Of a stretch of 50,377 nucleotides of DNA, positions 15,457 to 23,556 are shown one piece after another (the first letter of the stretch is position 1; the number at the start of each line of letters is the position of its first letter). Both the position numbers and the translations under genes were made by a program. The stretch comes from SIG440 sp045532055 (GTDB lineage Bacteria > Bacillota > Clostridia > Monoglobales > Monoglobaceae): NCBI GenBank assembly GCA_045532055.1, contig JAZSFF010000049.1:1-50377 (forward strand). The letters run 5' to 3'. The notes below the pieces were generated by a model, which was not told the origin of the DNA, searched no databases, and worked only from the letters and a program-made list of their open reading frames with translations.

Positions 15457-15531
15457 CACTTTTTTTCTCTTTTGTTAAAAATTTTTTAAATTTTTGTTGC
15501 ATTTTTAACAATTTCCATTGCTTTTTCACAA

Positions 15532-16431
15532 CTATTCCATAAGTTTTTTCATTTCAGGAGGAATTTCTGTCAAAAATTTTACATCTTCTCCTGTTGCGGG
15601 GTGCAAAAAACGTATATATCCTGCGTGTAGTGCTTGGTGATCAATAATACTTTTTTCCTTATCCCCATTGCCGTAAAGCCAGTCGCCCACCAGAGGATGC
15701 CCTATATGCGAAAAATGTACTCTTATCTGATGGGTCCTCCCTGTTTCAAGCTGAATATCCACAAGAGAATACCTGTCTTTTATAGAGAGAATAGTTTTGT
15801 AATTTGTTATAGCATACTTCCCGTCATGAGCCACTGTCCTCTTTATGATGCTTTCATCACTTCGTTTTATAGGAGCATCAATTGTGCCGTTTGGCGGATC
15901 TGGTGTTCCATGAACAATAGCAGTATATTTTCTTTCAAAAATTCCTTGCTTAATCTGTTCTGACAGCACACCATGGGCAAATCTATTTTTAGCAATCAGA
16001 CATATACCTGATGTATCCTTGTCAAGACGATTCACAATATGATAATTATGGTATTCCCCCTTTTGTTGCCAATAATACATTACCGCATTGGCAAGAGTGG
16101 TTTCATAATTACCCAAGCATGGATGAACTTCCATATTTCCTGGTTTATTTACCGCCAAAAGAAAATCATCTTCAAAAATTATTTCAATATCCGCTTTCCA
16201 TGGGGAGATTTTGCCTATGCCTTTCAGGTTTTCCGACACATCAGCAGATACAGTATCCCCCTCTTGACACAAGTCAACACTTCTGCAGATATTTCCATTG
16301 ATGAAAATGCATTGATTAAGTTTGAGAAAAGTCATAAGTTTTGACGAAATACCGAATTCCCGTTTTAATATTTTTTCAACAGCCTTCCCTGAATCTGTTT
16401 CTTTTGCTTTATATGTTAGCATCAAAGACAT
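15532..16431 (-). CDS. RluA-family pseudouridine synthase
   Basis: At 299 aa, this enzyme isomerises uridines in rRNA (or tRNA) to pseudouridine. An N-terminal S4-like region (about 10-70, LKREFGISSKLMTFLKLNQCIFING) precedes the catalytic domain with NRLDKDTSGICLIAK, whose Asp is the nucleophile-like residue of the family. LETGRTHQIRVHFSHIGHPLVGDWLYG marks the conserved RNA-binding core. The first residue of the HRLD motif is Asn, as in a sizeable subset of this family. Which uridines it modifies cannot be told from sequence. Its ATG shares a base with the stop of the HAD phosphatase gene upstream, so translation is likely coupled. Confidence 0.93.
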   Translation of the reverse strand: MSLMLTYKAKETDSGKAVEKILKREFGISSKLMTFLKLNQCIFINGNICRSVDLCQEGDTVSADVSENLKGIGKISPWKADIEIIFEDDFLLAVNKPGNMEVHPCLGNYETTLANAVMYYWQQKGEYHNYHIVNRLDKDTSGICLIAKNRFAHGVLSEQIKQGIFERKYTAIVHGTPDPPNGTIDAPIKRSDESIIKRTVAHDGKYAITNYKTILSIKDRYSLVDIQLETGRTHQIRVHFSHIGHPLVGDWLYGNGDKEKSIIDHQALHAGYIRFLHPATGEDVKFLTEIPPEMKKLME

Positions 16432-17069
16432 TATATTATACCCCTCAGTTCCTTTGCCAACTCTGCAATGGAGTCAACAAAAAACTCTGGCTTGAATTCA
16501 AGAAGATTCTGATGGTTTGTCAGAGTATATTTTACAGCACAGAGCTGAGTTCCTGCAGCCTTTGCTGCTTGCATGTCAAACACACTGTCTCCTACATAAA
16601 TAGTTTCACTTGGCAAAACACCAAGTTTTTTACAACCCAACAAAACAGGTTCGGGATCCGGCTTTCCTTTTTTTGTATCATCAGGTGTTATTATCACATC
16701 AAAAAAGTCAGCAATTCCTATTAAATCAAGGCCACGCTTTACAAGATGCATACGCTTGGACGTGACAATTCCCGTTTTATAACCCTTGTCCCATATTTCT
16801 TTAACCCCTTCATATACTCCGTCAAAAGACTTCACAAGAAGGTCGTGTTGCACCTCGTTGAATTCTCGATAAACCTTATACAGCATTTCGCCCGGCTCAC
16901 CGTATTCCATCAGCGAGCCGTAAAGCGGTCTGCCATAAAGTTTAAGAATTTCTTCGTCATCTATATCCCGATTTAAAACCTCTTTAAAGGCTTTTCGGTA
17001 TGATTTGAATATAAGTTCGTTGGTGTCAATCAATGTGCCGTCAAAATCAAACAAAACAGCTTTTATCAT
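16431..17069 (-). CDS. HAD-family phosphatase, PpaX/phosphoglycolate phosphatase-like
   Basis: At 212 aa, the protein has all HAD motifs: I, FDFDGTLIDT with the nucleophile Asp9 and acid/base Asp11; II, GIVTSKR; III, the Lys in KKGKPDPEP; IV, YVGDSVFDMQAA. The helical cap between about 18 and 85 is the type found in PpaX pyrophosphatase and phosphoglycolate phosphatases. PpaX in Bacillus hydrolyses pyrophosphate released by HPr-Ser46-P dephosphorylation. That assignment is tempting because HPr is nearby, but sequence alone does not settle substrate. It is located between asnB (15 nt upstream) and the pseudouridine synthase (1-nt overlap) in one operon. Confidence 0.85.
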   Translation of the reverse strand: MIKAVLFDFDGTLIDTNELIFKSYRKAFKEVLNRDIDDEEILKLYGRPLYGSLMEYGEPGEMLYKVYREFNEVQHDLLVKSFDGVYEGVKEIWDKGYKTGIVTSKRMHLVKRGLDLIGIADFFDVIITPDDTKKGKPDPEPVLLGCKKLGVLPSETIYVGDSVFDMQAAKAAGTQLCAVKYTLTNHQNLLEFKPEFFVDSIAELAKELRGII

Positions 17070-17084
17070 GAGTTTTTTCCTTTG

Positions 17085-18920
17085 CTATATTTTGATATCT
17101 ATATTATACTTCTTTAGCCAATAATCAAGTTGAATTATATATGCATACAGTTGCGGTGTTGCCATAAGCTGGCCAAACCAAGGCTTGCCCAAATCAGACG
17201 GTTGATTCATAAGTTCAAGAATAAAATTTTCGTTAATAACGCCATGGATTGGTGAGTTTTTATCGGCAAAAATATCCCGCACCAATATCTTGACCATATT
17301 TTCATATTCAGGATTATGAGTTTTGGGGAAAGGGCTCTTTTTACGCCACAACACCTCTTCTGGAAGAATTCCGTCAAAAACTGTGCGCAAGAGGCCCTTT
17401 TCTCTGCCGTTGTATGCTTTGTAATCCCAAGGTACATTCCACATATATTCAACAAGTTTGTAATCGCAGAAAGGCATCCTTATTTCCAGACCGCAATTCA
17501 TACCTATTCTCTCGCTCCGTGCCCCAAGGGTATACATAAACCAATTAATATTTAACCAGGCAATTTCCCGACGGCGTTTTTCTTCGGGAGTGTCTTCTTT
17601 GCAAGCCGGTGTTTCGGCTATGCTTTTGTTATACCGATGATATATATAGTCAGAGACTTCATTGGGATTTATTAATTCAGGGCATATGAGTCTTTGTCTA
17701 AGTTCAATATTCTTTGCCCAAGGGAAAATGTTTGCATCAAAATCTTCCTGCCTGTGGAACCACGGATAACCGCCAAAAATTTCATCAGCACATTCGCCTG
17801 AAAGAGCACCATTGAAGTTTTGCCCCATCTCGTTGCACAAAAAGTACAAAGACGAATCAACATCTGCCATTCCAGGCAAATCTCTGGCCTCAACAGCATT
17901 TGTGAGATGGTTTATCAAGTCGTCATTGGTCACTGTGATTATATGATGGTTGGTATTGCAAAACTCTCTCACAAGGTCTATATAATAGTCGTCTGACGCA
18001 GGTTGGTATTCTGTCGGGGTAAAATACTCATCATTACCGCTGTATTTCAACGAAAAGGTATTTATACCATCACCCAGTGTTTGTGCCGCAAGAGCTGTTA
18101 TTGCACTTGAATCAACGCCTCCGGATAAAAAGAATGCCAAATTTCTGCCTTTATCGTGAAGTTGTGATCTGATTGCATCAAAAGTAAGTCTTTTTGTTTC
18201 GCAAAGACATTCTTCGAATTCTCCGTCAAAAGATTTGGATTCAAGATGCCAATATCTGTGTGTATTGAAACCCTGCCTGTTGAAAGTAGCACAGTGAGCT
18301 GGCAAAACCTCGTTTATACCACAAAATGTACCGCAACCCATGGTTTGTGCGGGACCCAGCCCCAAAACTTCACAAATGCCTGTTTTGTCAACAACTGCAT
18401 TTACGTTGGAATTCGCGAGTATACCCTTAATCTGGGATGCAAAAATAAGACAATTATTTTTTATTGTATAGTAAAGTGGTTTTATACCAAATCTGTCCCT
18501 TGCAAGAAATAGTTCACGGTTCTCATCATTCCAGACAGCAAAGGCAAATATGCCGTTCATTCGGTTGAGACATCCTGCACCCCATTTGATATATGCAAGC
18601 AAAGCTAACTCGTGGTCCTCCATATCTTGAGTATGAACATTGCGTTTTTCAAGGGCTGATTTAATTTCATCACTGTTGTAAAGCAACCCATCAAAACATA
18701 TTGTATATTCACACCCGCCTGCTTTTAGTGAATATGGAATCAATTTATCCCGATTCTCACAATGCAAAAAGGATGTACAACCAAAAACCCCGTATCCGGA
18801 GTTTTTTATCTTTAAAGCGCCGTTGCCCCTTTTGTTTAAGGAGTTTGTCATATCTTTAATATTTTCAAGCTCTGAGCCTAATTTTCTCTCAAAATTGACT
18901 ATTCCTGCTATTCCTGACAA
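17085..18920 (-). CDS. asnB: Asparagine synthetase B homologue with a degenerate glutaminase site
   Basis: At 611 aa, the best start is TTG at 18920, 8 nt after CAGGAGG, giving M-S-GIAGIV. The usual second-residue Cys, the glutaminase nucleophile once Met is removed, is Ser. The FNGEIYN motif of the glutaminase pocket reads FDGLLYN (76-82), so positions equivalent to E. coli Asn74 and Glu76 are Asp and Leu, and RGPD reads RGNG. The synthetase half is well kept: pyrophosphate loop LSGGVDSSA (265-273), GECADEIFGGYPWF, EIRMPFCDYKLVEY and REKGLLR. This fits an enzyme that makes asparagine (or a related amide) from free ammonia, without glutaminase. It leads the operon with the HAD phosphatase and pseudouridine synthase. 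Another amide-forming or adenylating role is possible. Confidence 0.85.
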   Translation of the reverse strand: MSGIAGIVNFERKLGSELENIKDMTNSLNKRGNGALKIKNSGYGVFGCTSFLHCENRDKLIPYSLKAGGCEYTICFDGLLYNSDEIKSALEKRNVHTQDMEDHELALLAYIKWGAGCLNRMNGIFAFAVWNDENRELFLARDRFGIKPLYYTIKNNCLIFASQIKGILANSNVNAVVDKTGICEVLGLGPAQTMGCGTFCGINEVLPAHCATFNRQGFNTHRYWHLESKSFDGEFEECLCETKRLTFDAIRSQLHDKGRNLAFFLSGGVDSSAITALAAQTLGDGINTFSLKYSGNDEYFTPTEYQPASDDYYIDLVREFCNTNHHIITVTNDDLINHLTNAVEARDLPGMADVDSSLYFLCNEMGQNFNGALSGECADEIFGGYPWFHRQEDFDANIFPWAKNIELRQRLICPELINPNEVSDYIYHRYNKSIAETPACKEDTPEEKRRREIAWLNINWFMYTLGARSERIGMNCGLEIRMPFCDYKLVEYMWNVPWDYKAYNGREKGLLRTVFDGILPEEVLWRKKSPFPKTHNPEYENMVKILVRDIFADKNSPIHGVINENFILELMNQPSDLGKPWFGQLMATPQLYAYIIQLDYWLKKYNIDIKI

Positions 18921-18929
18921 AAAAATCGC

Positions 18930-18980
18930 CTCCTGAAATATTTCTGTAAATAGTATATGCAATATTTCAGGAGTTGTGAA
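18930..18980 (-). promoter_or_regulatory. Combined terminator/SD-masking hairpin and internal promoter before asnB
   Basis: Perfect 13-bp inverted repeat, CTCCTGAAATATT (18930-18942) and AATATTTCAGGAG (18961-18973). On the minus strand the 3' arm contains the asnB Shine-Dalgarno and is followed by GCGA and seven T that lead into the TTG start. Transcripts from the upstream GTPase genes would terminate or mask the RBS. A promoter inside it, TTCACA (18975-18980), 17 nt, TATACT (18952-18957), would start after the 5' arm and give a free RBS. Confidence 0.55.
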
Positions 18981-18984
18981 AATT

Positions 18985-19923
18985 TTAATAGAATGTTGCA
19001 ACAGGGTCCTGAAGTTCCGAAGTCATGGAATAATCTTCCATATAAAGAACAGGTCCTCTTCCTTTGTACATTTTGTGTTTTTCGATACGGATTTTTGCCG
19101 TAAGCACAATCCAATCGCCATTCTCCATGAGAGACGACCTGCCACAGCAGAGAATCCCTTTGTATGCAATATCATCAGCACAACACGTCATCACCGGTCT
19201 GCCAACTATAAAGCAGTCCTGGGGAATTCTGTTGTCAACAGCAATAACTCCTGTGAACTTCACGGTTTTGCCGTCATATTTGTCCATATCCTCCACCATA
19301 TCTCTGTACCAGATAGCATAATCGTTTATTCCTACTTCGATTACAGATGCCTCCAAATCAAATGGCAAGGGATCCTCAATATCATCATATTCAATTTCGC
19401 CACTTACATATTCATAAATAATATCTGTGCGTCGGCTTACGCCCCTGACAATCTTATGGAGTTCCTCTTTATCTACATCAAGAACACACCTGTTAAAGAC
19501 AACCAGTTCGCAATTCTGCAACTTATCCACAACCAGACTACGCATATTGTTGTTGTATGAAATAAAGCTGTTTGAGTCCATAAAAGTTATTTCCTGATAC
19601 AACACCCAGTCGTTGGGCATATTTGCATACAAAACAGAAAGTTGCCACATTCCGTTGTATTCAATCACCACACGGTTTGCCTTGTGTTTTTTGCAAAGGG
19701 AACGGAGATTTTTTGATGTTATTTCGCTGATATCATCTATTGTTTCCATGAAAACCTGTTTTCCAGCCAGAACATCAGTATCGAATTCCACTTCACCCTC
19801 TTCGCAAAGCAACAACAATGTTCTTTCTCCGTTTACAAATCGCTTATCATCAAGGGTTTCTTTGATAAATGCTGACTTTCCCGCTTCCAGAAACCCTGTA
19901 AATAAATATACCGCTGTATCCAT
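18985..19923 (-). CDS. CobW-like P-loop GTPase fused to a YcgQ/DUF1980-like C-terminal domain
   Basis: At 312 aa, the N-terminal half resembles CobW/HypB-type GTPases: P-loop TGFLEAGKSAF (8-18), RVVIEYNGMW in place of a Walker B, and a CELVVFNRCVLDVDKEEL segment like the NKxD region. The CxCC metal motif of CobW proteins is absent. Residues about 205-312 (KYDGKTVKFTGVI, FIVGRPVMTCCADD, DWIVLTAKI, GPVLYMEDYSM) look like the C-terminal OB-like domain of YcgQ/TIGR03943 permease-subunit proteins, with a CCADD motif. In B. subtilis ycgQ and ycgR sit with the zinc-linked GTPase yciC. This gene follows the His-rich CobW GTPase by 30 nt. A metal-delivery role is inferred from neighbour and domain. 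Confidence 0.7.
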   Translation of the reverse strand: MDTAVYLFTGFLEAGKSAFIKETLDDKRFVNGERTLLLLCEEGEVEFDTDVLAGKQVFMETIDDISEITSKNLRSLCKKHKANRVVIEYNGMWQLSVLYANMPNDWVLYQEITFMDSNSFISYNNNMRSLVVDKLQNCELVVFNRCVLDVDKEELHKIVRGVSRRTDIIYEYVSGEIEYDDIEDPLPFDLEASVIEVGINDYAIWYRDMVEDMDKYDGKTVKFTGVIAVDNRIPQDCFIVGRPVMTCCADDIAYKGILCCGRSSLMENGDWIVLTAKIRIEKHKMYKGRGPVLYMEDYSMTSELQDPVATFY

Positions 19924-19953
19924 TATAAGACCAACCTCTTTCTAATCTTCCTT

Positions 19954-21096
19954 TTAGTTCGCAGAAAACAGTTTTTCTACTGCCTCTTTGTTAAGTCCTG
20001 AGCCGATAACACATATTCTGCCTATAACCTCCGGAGTCCCAAAACGCACATCTGCTTCATCAGGGACATAATCAAAGTGTAGCCATTTTCCGCTTTCTTC
20101 CGCAACAATCCCCTTTGCACGGAGAATAATTCCATATTCTTTTTCGTTCTCGAGTTCTTTGAGGGCATGTCTGATTTTTTCTTCTGTATATCTTGATATT
20201 GTTTCTGTTCCCCAGCTGGCAAAAACCTCATCTGCATGATGATGGTCATGTCCCTGATGACAACCGCAAGTACAATCATCACCATGTTCTTGCTCGTGAT
20301 GATGACCGCATTCGCAATGTTCGTCATGGTCATGATGATGTTCACGTTCGTGGTGATGGTGTCCACACTCGCAATGCTCGTCATGATCATGATGGTGTTC
20401 GTGCTCGTGATGGTGTCCGCATTTACAATGTTCGTCATGTTCATGCTCATGGTGATGATGTTTGTGTTCCTCTGTCAAAGTATGGAGTTCGTCTTCAAGG
20501 GTGTTTCCACCCTCCATGGCTGTCAGAATTTTCTTGCCGTTAAGCTCGTCCCATGGAGTTGAAACAATGGTTGCAACATTATTTTTTTCTCTTATAAGTT
20601 CAACGCATGTTTCAATCTTGTGTTCATCAAGACCTGCAGTATGACTTAGCACAATACAGCCTGCACTTTGTATTTGGTCATTATAAAATTCACCAAAATT
20701 CTTCATATACATCTTACACTTTTTGGCATCAACAACTGCCGTGAAGCTATTGAGACAAAGTTTATGACTGTTCATATCTCTCACAGCCTTTATAACATCG
20801 CTGAGTTTGCCCACACCTGATGGTTCAATAAGAATTCTGTCTGGCGAAAACTCAGTGATAACCTTTTGAAGAGCCTCGCTGAAATCACCCACCAAACTGC
20901 AACAGATACAGCCGGAATTCATCTCTGTAATTTCAATCCCTGCATCTTTCAAAAATCCACCGTCTATACCGATTTCACCAAATTCATTTTCGATAAGCAC
21001 TACCTTTTCGCCCTTATATGCCTCATTAAGTAGTTTTTTGATTAATGTTGTTTTTCCTGCACCCAAAAATCCTGAAAAAATATCAATTTTTGTCAT
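19954..21096 (-). CDS. CobW-family metallochaperone GTPase with His-rich loop
   Basis: At 380 aa, a G3E GTPase with Walker A GFLGAGKTTLIKKLL (9-23), the metal-binding GCICC (62-66), Walker B RILIEPSGVG and a C-terminal CobW_C domain (about 290-380) ending in VIGRICVIGSGLN. Between them, residues about 211-288 are an exceptional stretch of His, Glu, Asp and Cys with three DEHC(K/E)CGHHH copies. Such loops bind zinc, nickel or cobalt in this family. The likely role is GTP-driven delivery of a metal, probably zinc, to client proteins or storage of it. It leads a two-gene operon from a promoter carrying an inverted repeat. Metal identity is inference. Confidence 0.9.
   Translation of the reverse strand: MTKIDIFSGFLGAGKTTLIKKLLNEAYKGEKVVLIENEFGEIGIDGGFLKDAGIEITEMNSGCICCSLVGDFSEALQKVITEFSPDRILIEPSGVGKLSDVIKAVRDMNSHKLCLNSFTAVVDAKKCKMYMKNFGEFYNDQIQSAGCIVLSHTAGLDEHKIETCVELIREKNNVATIVSTPWDELNGKKILTAMEGGNTLEDELHTLTEEHKHHHHEHEHDEHCKCGHHHEHEHHHDHDEHCECGHHHHEREHHHDHDEHCECGHHHEQEHGDDCTCGCHQGHDHHHADEVFASWGTETISRYTEEKIRHALKELENEKEYGIILRAKGIVAEESGKWLHFDYVPDEADVRFGTPEVIGRICVIGSGLNKEAVEKLFSAN
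20233..20466 (-). repeat. Imperfect tandem repeat encoding the His-rich loop
   Basis: GA/TG-rich trinucleotide-like DNA inside the CobW GTPase gene that encodes three DEHC(K/E)CGHHH units with His/Glu linkers. Expansion or contraction by slippage would leave the frame intact. Long shadow frames on the plus strand here are a by-product of the repeat. Confidence 0.8.
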
Positions 21097-21134
21097 AATA
21101 AATTGTCCTCTTCTCTTGTGAAATTTACTTTATA

Positions 21135-21163
21135 ATTCTAACAAATTACAGGTGATTTGTCAA
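21135..21163 (-). promoter_or_regulatory. Promoter with inverted-repeat operator for the metal GTPase operon
   Basis: Minus strand TTGACA (21158-21163), 17-nt spacer, TAGAAT (21135-21140). ACAAAT (21141-21146) and ATTTGT (21155-21160) form an inverted repeat with 8-nt spacing that fills the spacer and touches both promoter elements, a good position for a repressor. It does not match the B. subtilis Zur consensus, so the regulator is unknown. Confidence 0.65.
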
Positions 21164-21166
21164 CAA

Positions 21167-21204
21167 ACATAAAGTCCGCAAAACTCTCATTGCGGACTTT
21201 ATGT
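21167..21204 (-). terminator. Terminator of the SLH-protein operon
   Basis: Perfect 14-bp stem, ACATAAAGTCCGCA (21167-21180) and TGCGGACTTTATGT (21191-21204), 10-nt loop, 6 nt beyond the SLH gene stop. The T tract on the minus strand is short, so it may work mainly as a stable 3' end. Confidence 0.6.
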
Positions 21205-21210
21205 GAATTT

Positions 21211-23523
21211 TTAGTTGTTTACGATAATAACCCTTATGATACCACCTGCAGAAATCGGTGAATCGGCATAAAGATTCATCGTTTTACCTTTAAGCTCACC
21301 TATATCAAAAACAGACATTGATGTATATCCTGAATAACCTTTTTTGATAATCTGGACATCATCGCTGATTGGATAAATGCGATTCCCAACCTTTACACGG
21401 GTAGCGTCTATAGCACTTGCTGTTACTCCAACATCAATGGCAGACAGTTTTTTAAGAGCAACAAGGCTGTTGCCCTCGGTAAGTATAGCAACCGGCATAC
21501 CTGAGCTTATTGCATTGTAGAAACTGGCTTGATAAGTTTTGGATTGACCATTACTGTAAATTGTATATGATCCATTAGCACTTGAATTGCTCACGCCCCC
21601 ACTCATGCCAGTCAAAACCCCATAGGTATACTGGTCTTTGGTTATGTTCTCTACAATCAAAAGAGAAATATCTCCAAAATCTCCTGATTTTACAGCATAT
21701 AAAACCTGACTTTTTTTAAGTTCGGTGGCAGTTATATCCTCCAGTTCAATAACCTGTGCTGTAGCAACTCCGGTGCGGGTATCGGGTGCATAGGTTCTTT
21801 CGATGATTACACAGTCATTTGTGAGCCAGTTGTCGCCTATTTTTCTGTTATTTTTATCAACGGCACCGCTTATAATGGAACTATCTGTTGTGACGGAAAC
21901 AAACATAGCATTTCCATTATCATCAAAGGATAATTTTCCCACATCACCAATCTTTTTGCTGTAATCACCGGTTGTTGCATATTTTGAAGTCTTCCCCTCG
22001 CCGTTTATCACTGTTATATATTTGTTTTCCTTACCTGTTTCAAAAATTTCTGTTGACATTTCTGTGCCATAGGAAAGAAGTATTCCATAATTTGAAACAT
22101 CGCCATGGTTAAGGTCGACCACATCTACAATTTTTCCATCCATTCCGAGAAGCGCGGTAACTCTGGAACCTATTTTATAACTTCCCGGCTTTTCACCCAA
22201 TTTATATGCAGCACTTTGAGTCTCCAGTTCCAGTGTGTTTCCTGAAATTTCAACACTTGTAACATTTGCTTTGCTTGGATATGCTTTTTTGTAAACACCG
22301 GAAATTTTATCACTGTATAAATAGATTGTAGAATTATCCGCAAGGTAATATGCGACATCAAATACCTTTGCGTCCGATAACGTGGCAGAATAACCGTTTC
22401 GTATCACTTTTGCGTTGTCTATTTCTTCGTTTGTAATACCCACAGAGTTCAATGCTGTATATATATCTTTCCTTATTGCCACAGGTTCGGTATAATCTGC
22501 ATTTCCGAATACCAGATACCTTACCGCTCCGTTGTTGTCATATATCAACGAAACCATAGCCCCATCGTCAATACTGTTTTTTAGATTTCCGTAGGTAGAA
22601 AGAACGCCGTCTTTATAAACAGGGGTATTATGCGAAACCCCAAGACTTACTGTGCTTGTTCCGTTTGAAAAATATGTTTCTCCATTCACGATAGCCTCAA
22701 CCGTAGTCAATATACGTTTGGATGTGGACGAATCTGTTATATTTATAACCTTTTTGTCTTTATTGAGAACAAGCTTTGCTCTGGACATAGCTTCTATATT
22801 AAGATTTGTATTTGCCAGAGTATAGGTTCCCATATCTGTTTTGATTTCATCGGACCCAAGACTGTTATCTTCCTTTTTAGTTGCAATTATCAAAAGCTCA
22901 TCCGTTATTGTTATTTCCATTTTTGAAATCAGTTTTTCGCTTGACTTATTAAGTTTTGATTCAAGGGCGCGGTTTATCATAACAGCCAAATCCCCTCTTG
23001 AAATATAACTGTTGTTGCCAAGATTTATTCCGTCTGTTAGTCCCAGACTCTTTGCCTTTGTCATATACGCATAAGGCCAGTTGTCACCAAGGTCCTCGGT
23101 TGTATAATTCATAGCACGCAAAAGAACAGTTACCGCTTCTGCAAAGGTAATCTTTTTTTCGGGCATAAAAAGACCGTTTGGATAACCTACTATAAGCTTA
23201 TTTTCGGCTGCGGTATTTATGTAACCATTACCCCAAAAATAGATGGGAACATCGTCAAACCGCCTTTTTCCTGCATTGTTGTATATTTCATTTTCCAGTC
23301 CTGACGCAAGAGTCACCATTTTGGCAAATTCTGCACGGGTTACATGGGCTGACGGTTCAAAATATCCGGCATATCCCGAAACTATTCCATAAGTGGTAAG
23401 CGCTTCAACTGCATCCGCATAGTATTGACCATCATCAACATCCTTATAGCTTGAGGCAAAAGTCGGTGCAGTACACAAAACAACGAACAAAATAAATGTA
23501 GTAAATCTTTTAAAAATTTTCAT
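21211..23523 (-). CDS. Secreted S-layer-homology (SLH) domain protein
   Basis: At 770 aa, a Sec signal peptide ends near residue 24 (APTFASS). Three SLH repeats follow at about 26-70 (FEPSAHVTRAEFAKMV), 88-140 (WGNGYINTAAENKLIVGYPNGLFMP split by DNA position) and 150-190 (AKSLGLTDGI, YISRGDLAVMINRAL). SLH triplets hold proteins on the cell wall through pyruvylated secondary polymer. The remaining 570 residues are beta-rich with repeating short 'GKIVDVVDL'-like strands and have no catalytic motif I recognise. It is the last gene of a minus-strand operon with a MacAB-like export system 33 nt upstream, which suggests the exporter and this wall protein act together in cell-envelope biology. Confidence 0.88.
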   Translation of the reverse strand: MKIFKRFTTFILFVVLCTAPTFASSYKDVDDGQYYADAVEALTTYGIVSGYAGYFEPSAHVTRAEFAKMVTLASGLENEIYNNAGKRRFDDVPIYFWGNGYINTAAENKLIVGYPNGLFMPEKKITFAEAVTVLLRAMNYTTEDLGDNWPYAYMTKAKSLGLTDGINLGNNSYISRGDLAVMINRALESKLNKSSEKLISKMEITITDELLIIATKKEDNSLGSDEIKTDMGTYTLANTNLNIEAMSRAKLVLNKDKKVINITDSSTSKRILTTVEAIVNGETYFSNGTSTVSLGVSHNTPVYKDGVLSTYGNLKNSIDDGAMVSLIYDNNGAVRYLVFGNADYTEPVAIRKDIYTALNSVGITNEEIDNAKVIRNGYSATLSDAKVFDVAYYLADNSTIYLYSDKISGVYKKAYPSKANVTSVEISGNTLELETQSAAYKLGEKPGSYKIGSRVTALLGMDGKIVDVVDLNHGDVSNYGILLSYGTEMSTEIFETGKENKYITVINGEGKTSKYATTGDYSKKIGDVGKLSFDDNGNAMFVSVTTDSSIISGAVDKNNRKIGDNWLTNDCVIIERTYAPDTRTGVATAQVIELEDITATELKKSQVLYAVKSGDFGDISLLIVENITKDQYTYGVLTGMSGGVSNSSANGSYTIYSNGQSKTYQASFYNAISSGMPVAILTEGNSLVALKKLSAIDVGVTASAIDATRVKVGNRIYPISDDVQIIKKGYSGYTSMSVFDIGELKGKTMNLYADSPISAGGIIRVIIVNN

Positions 23524-23556
23524 TTTATTTTCCTGTACCTTTCTGAAAAATTTTGT

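Noticed and set aside
18921..19001. Upstream extension of the asnB frame
   Set aside because: It reads through the Shine-Dalgarno and hairpin. Ntn-type glutaminase domains begin directly at the second residue, so the TTG at 18920 fits.
18976..19560. 194-residue plus-strand frame opposite the CobW/YcgQ-like gene
   Set aside because: No RBS, aromatic- and His-rich composition typical of antisense frames.
20193..20562. Long plus-strand frames opposite the His-rich loop of the CobW GTPase
   Set aside because: They are by-products of the biased repeat, carry no RBS and have compositions (Met/Val- or His/Asp-rich runs) explained by the antisense of His/Glu codons.
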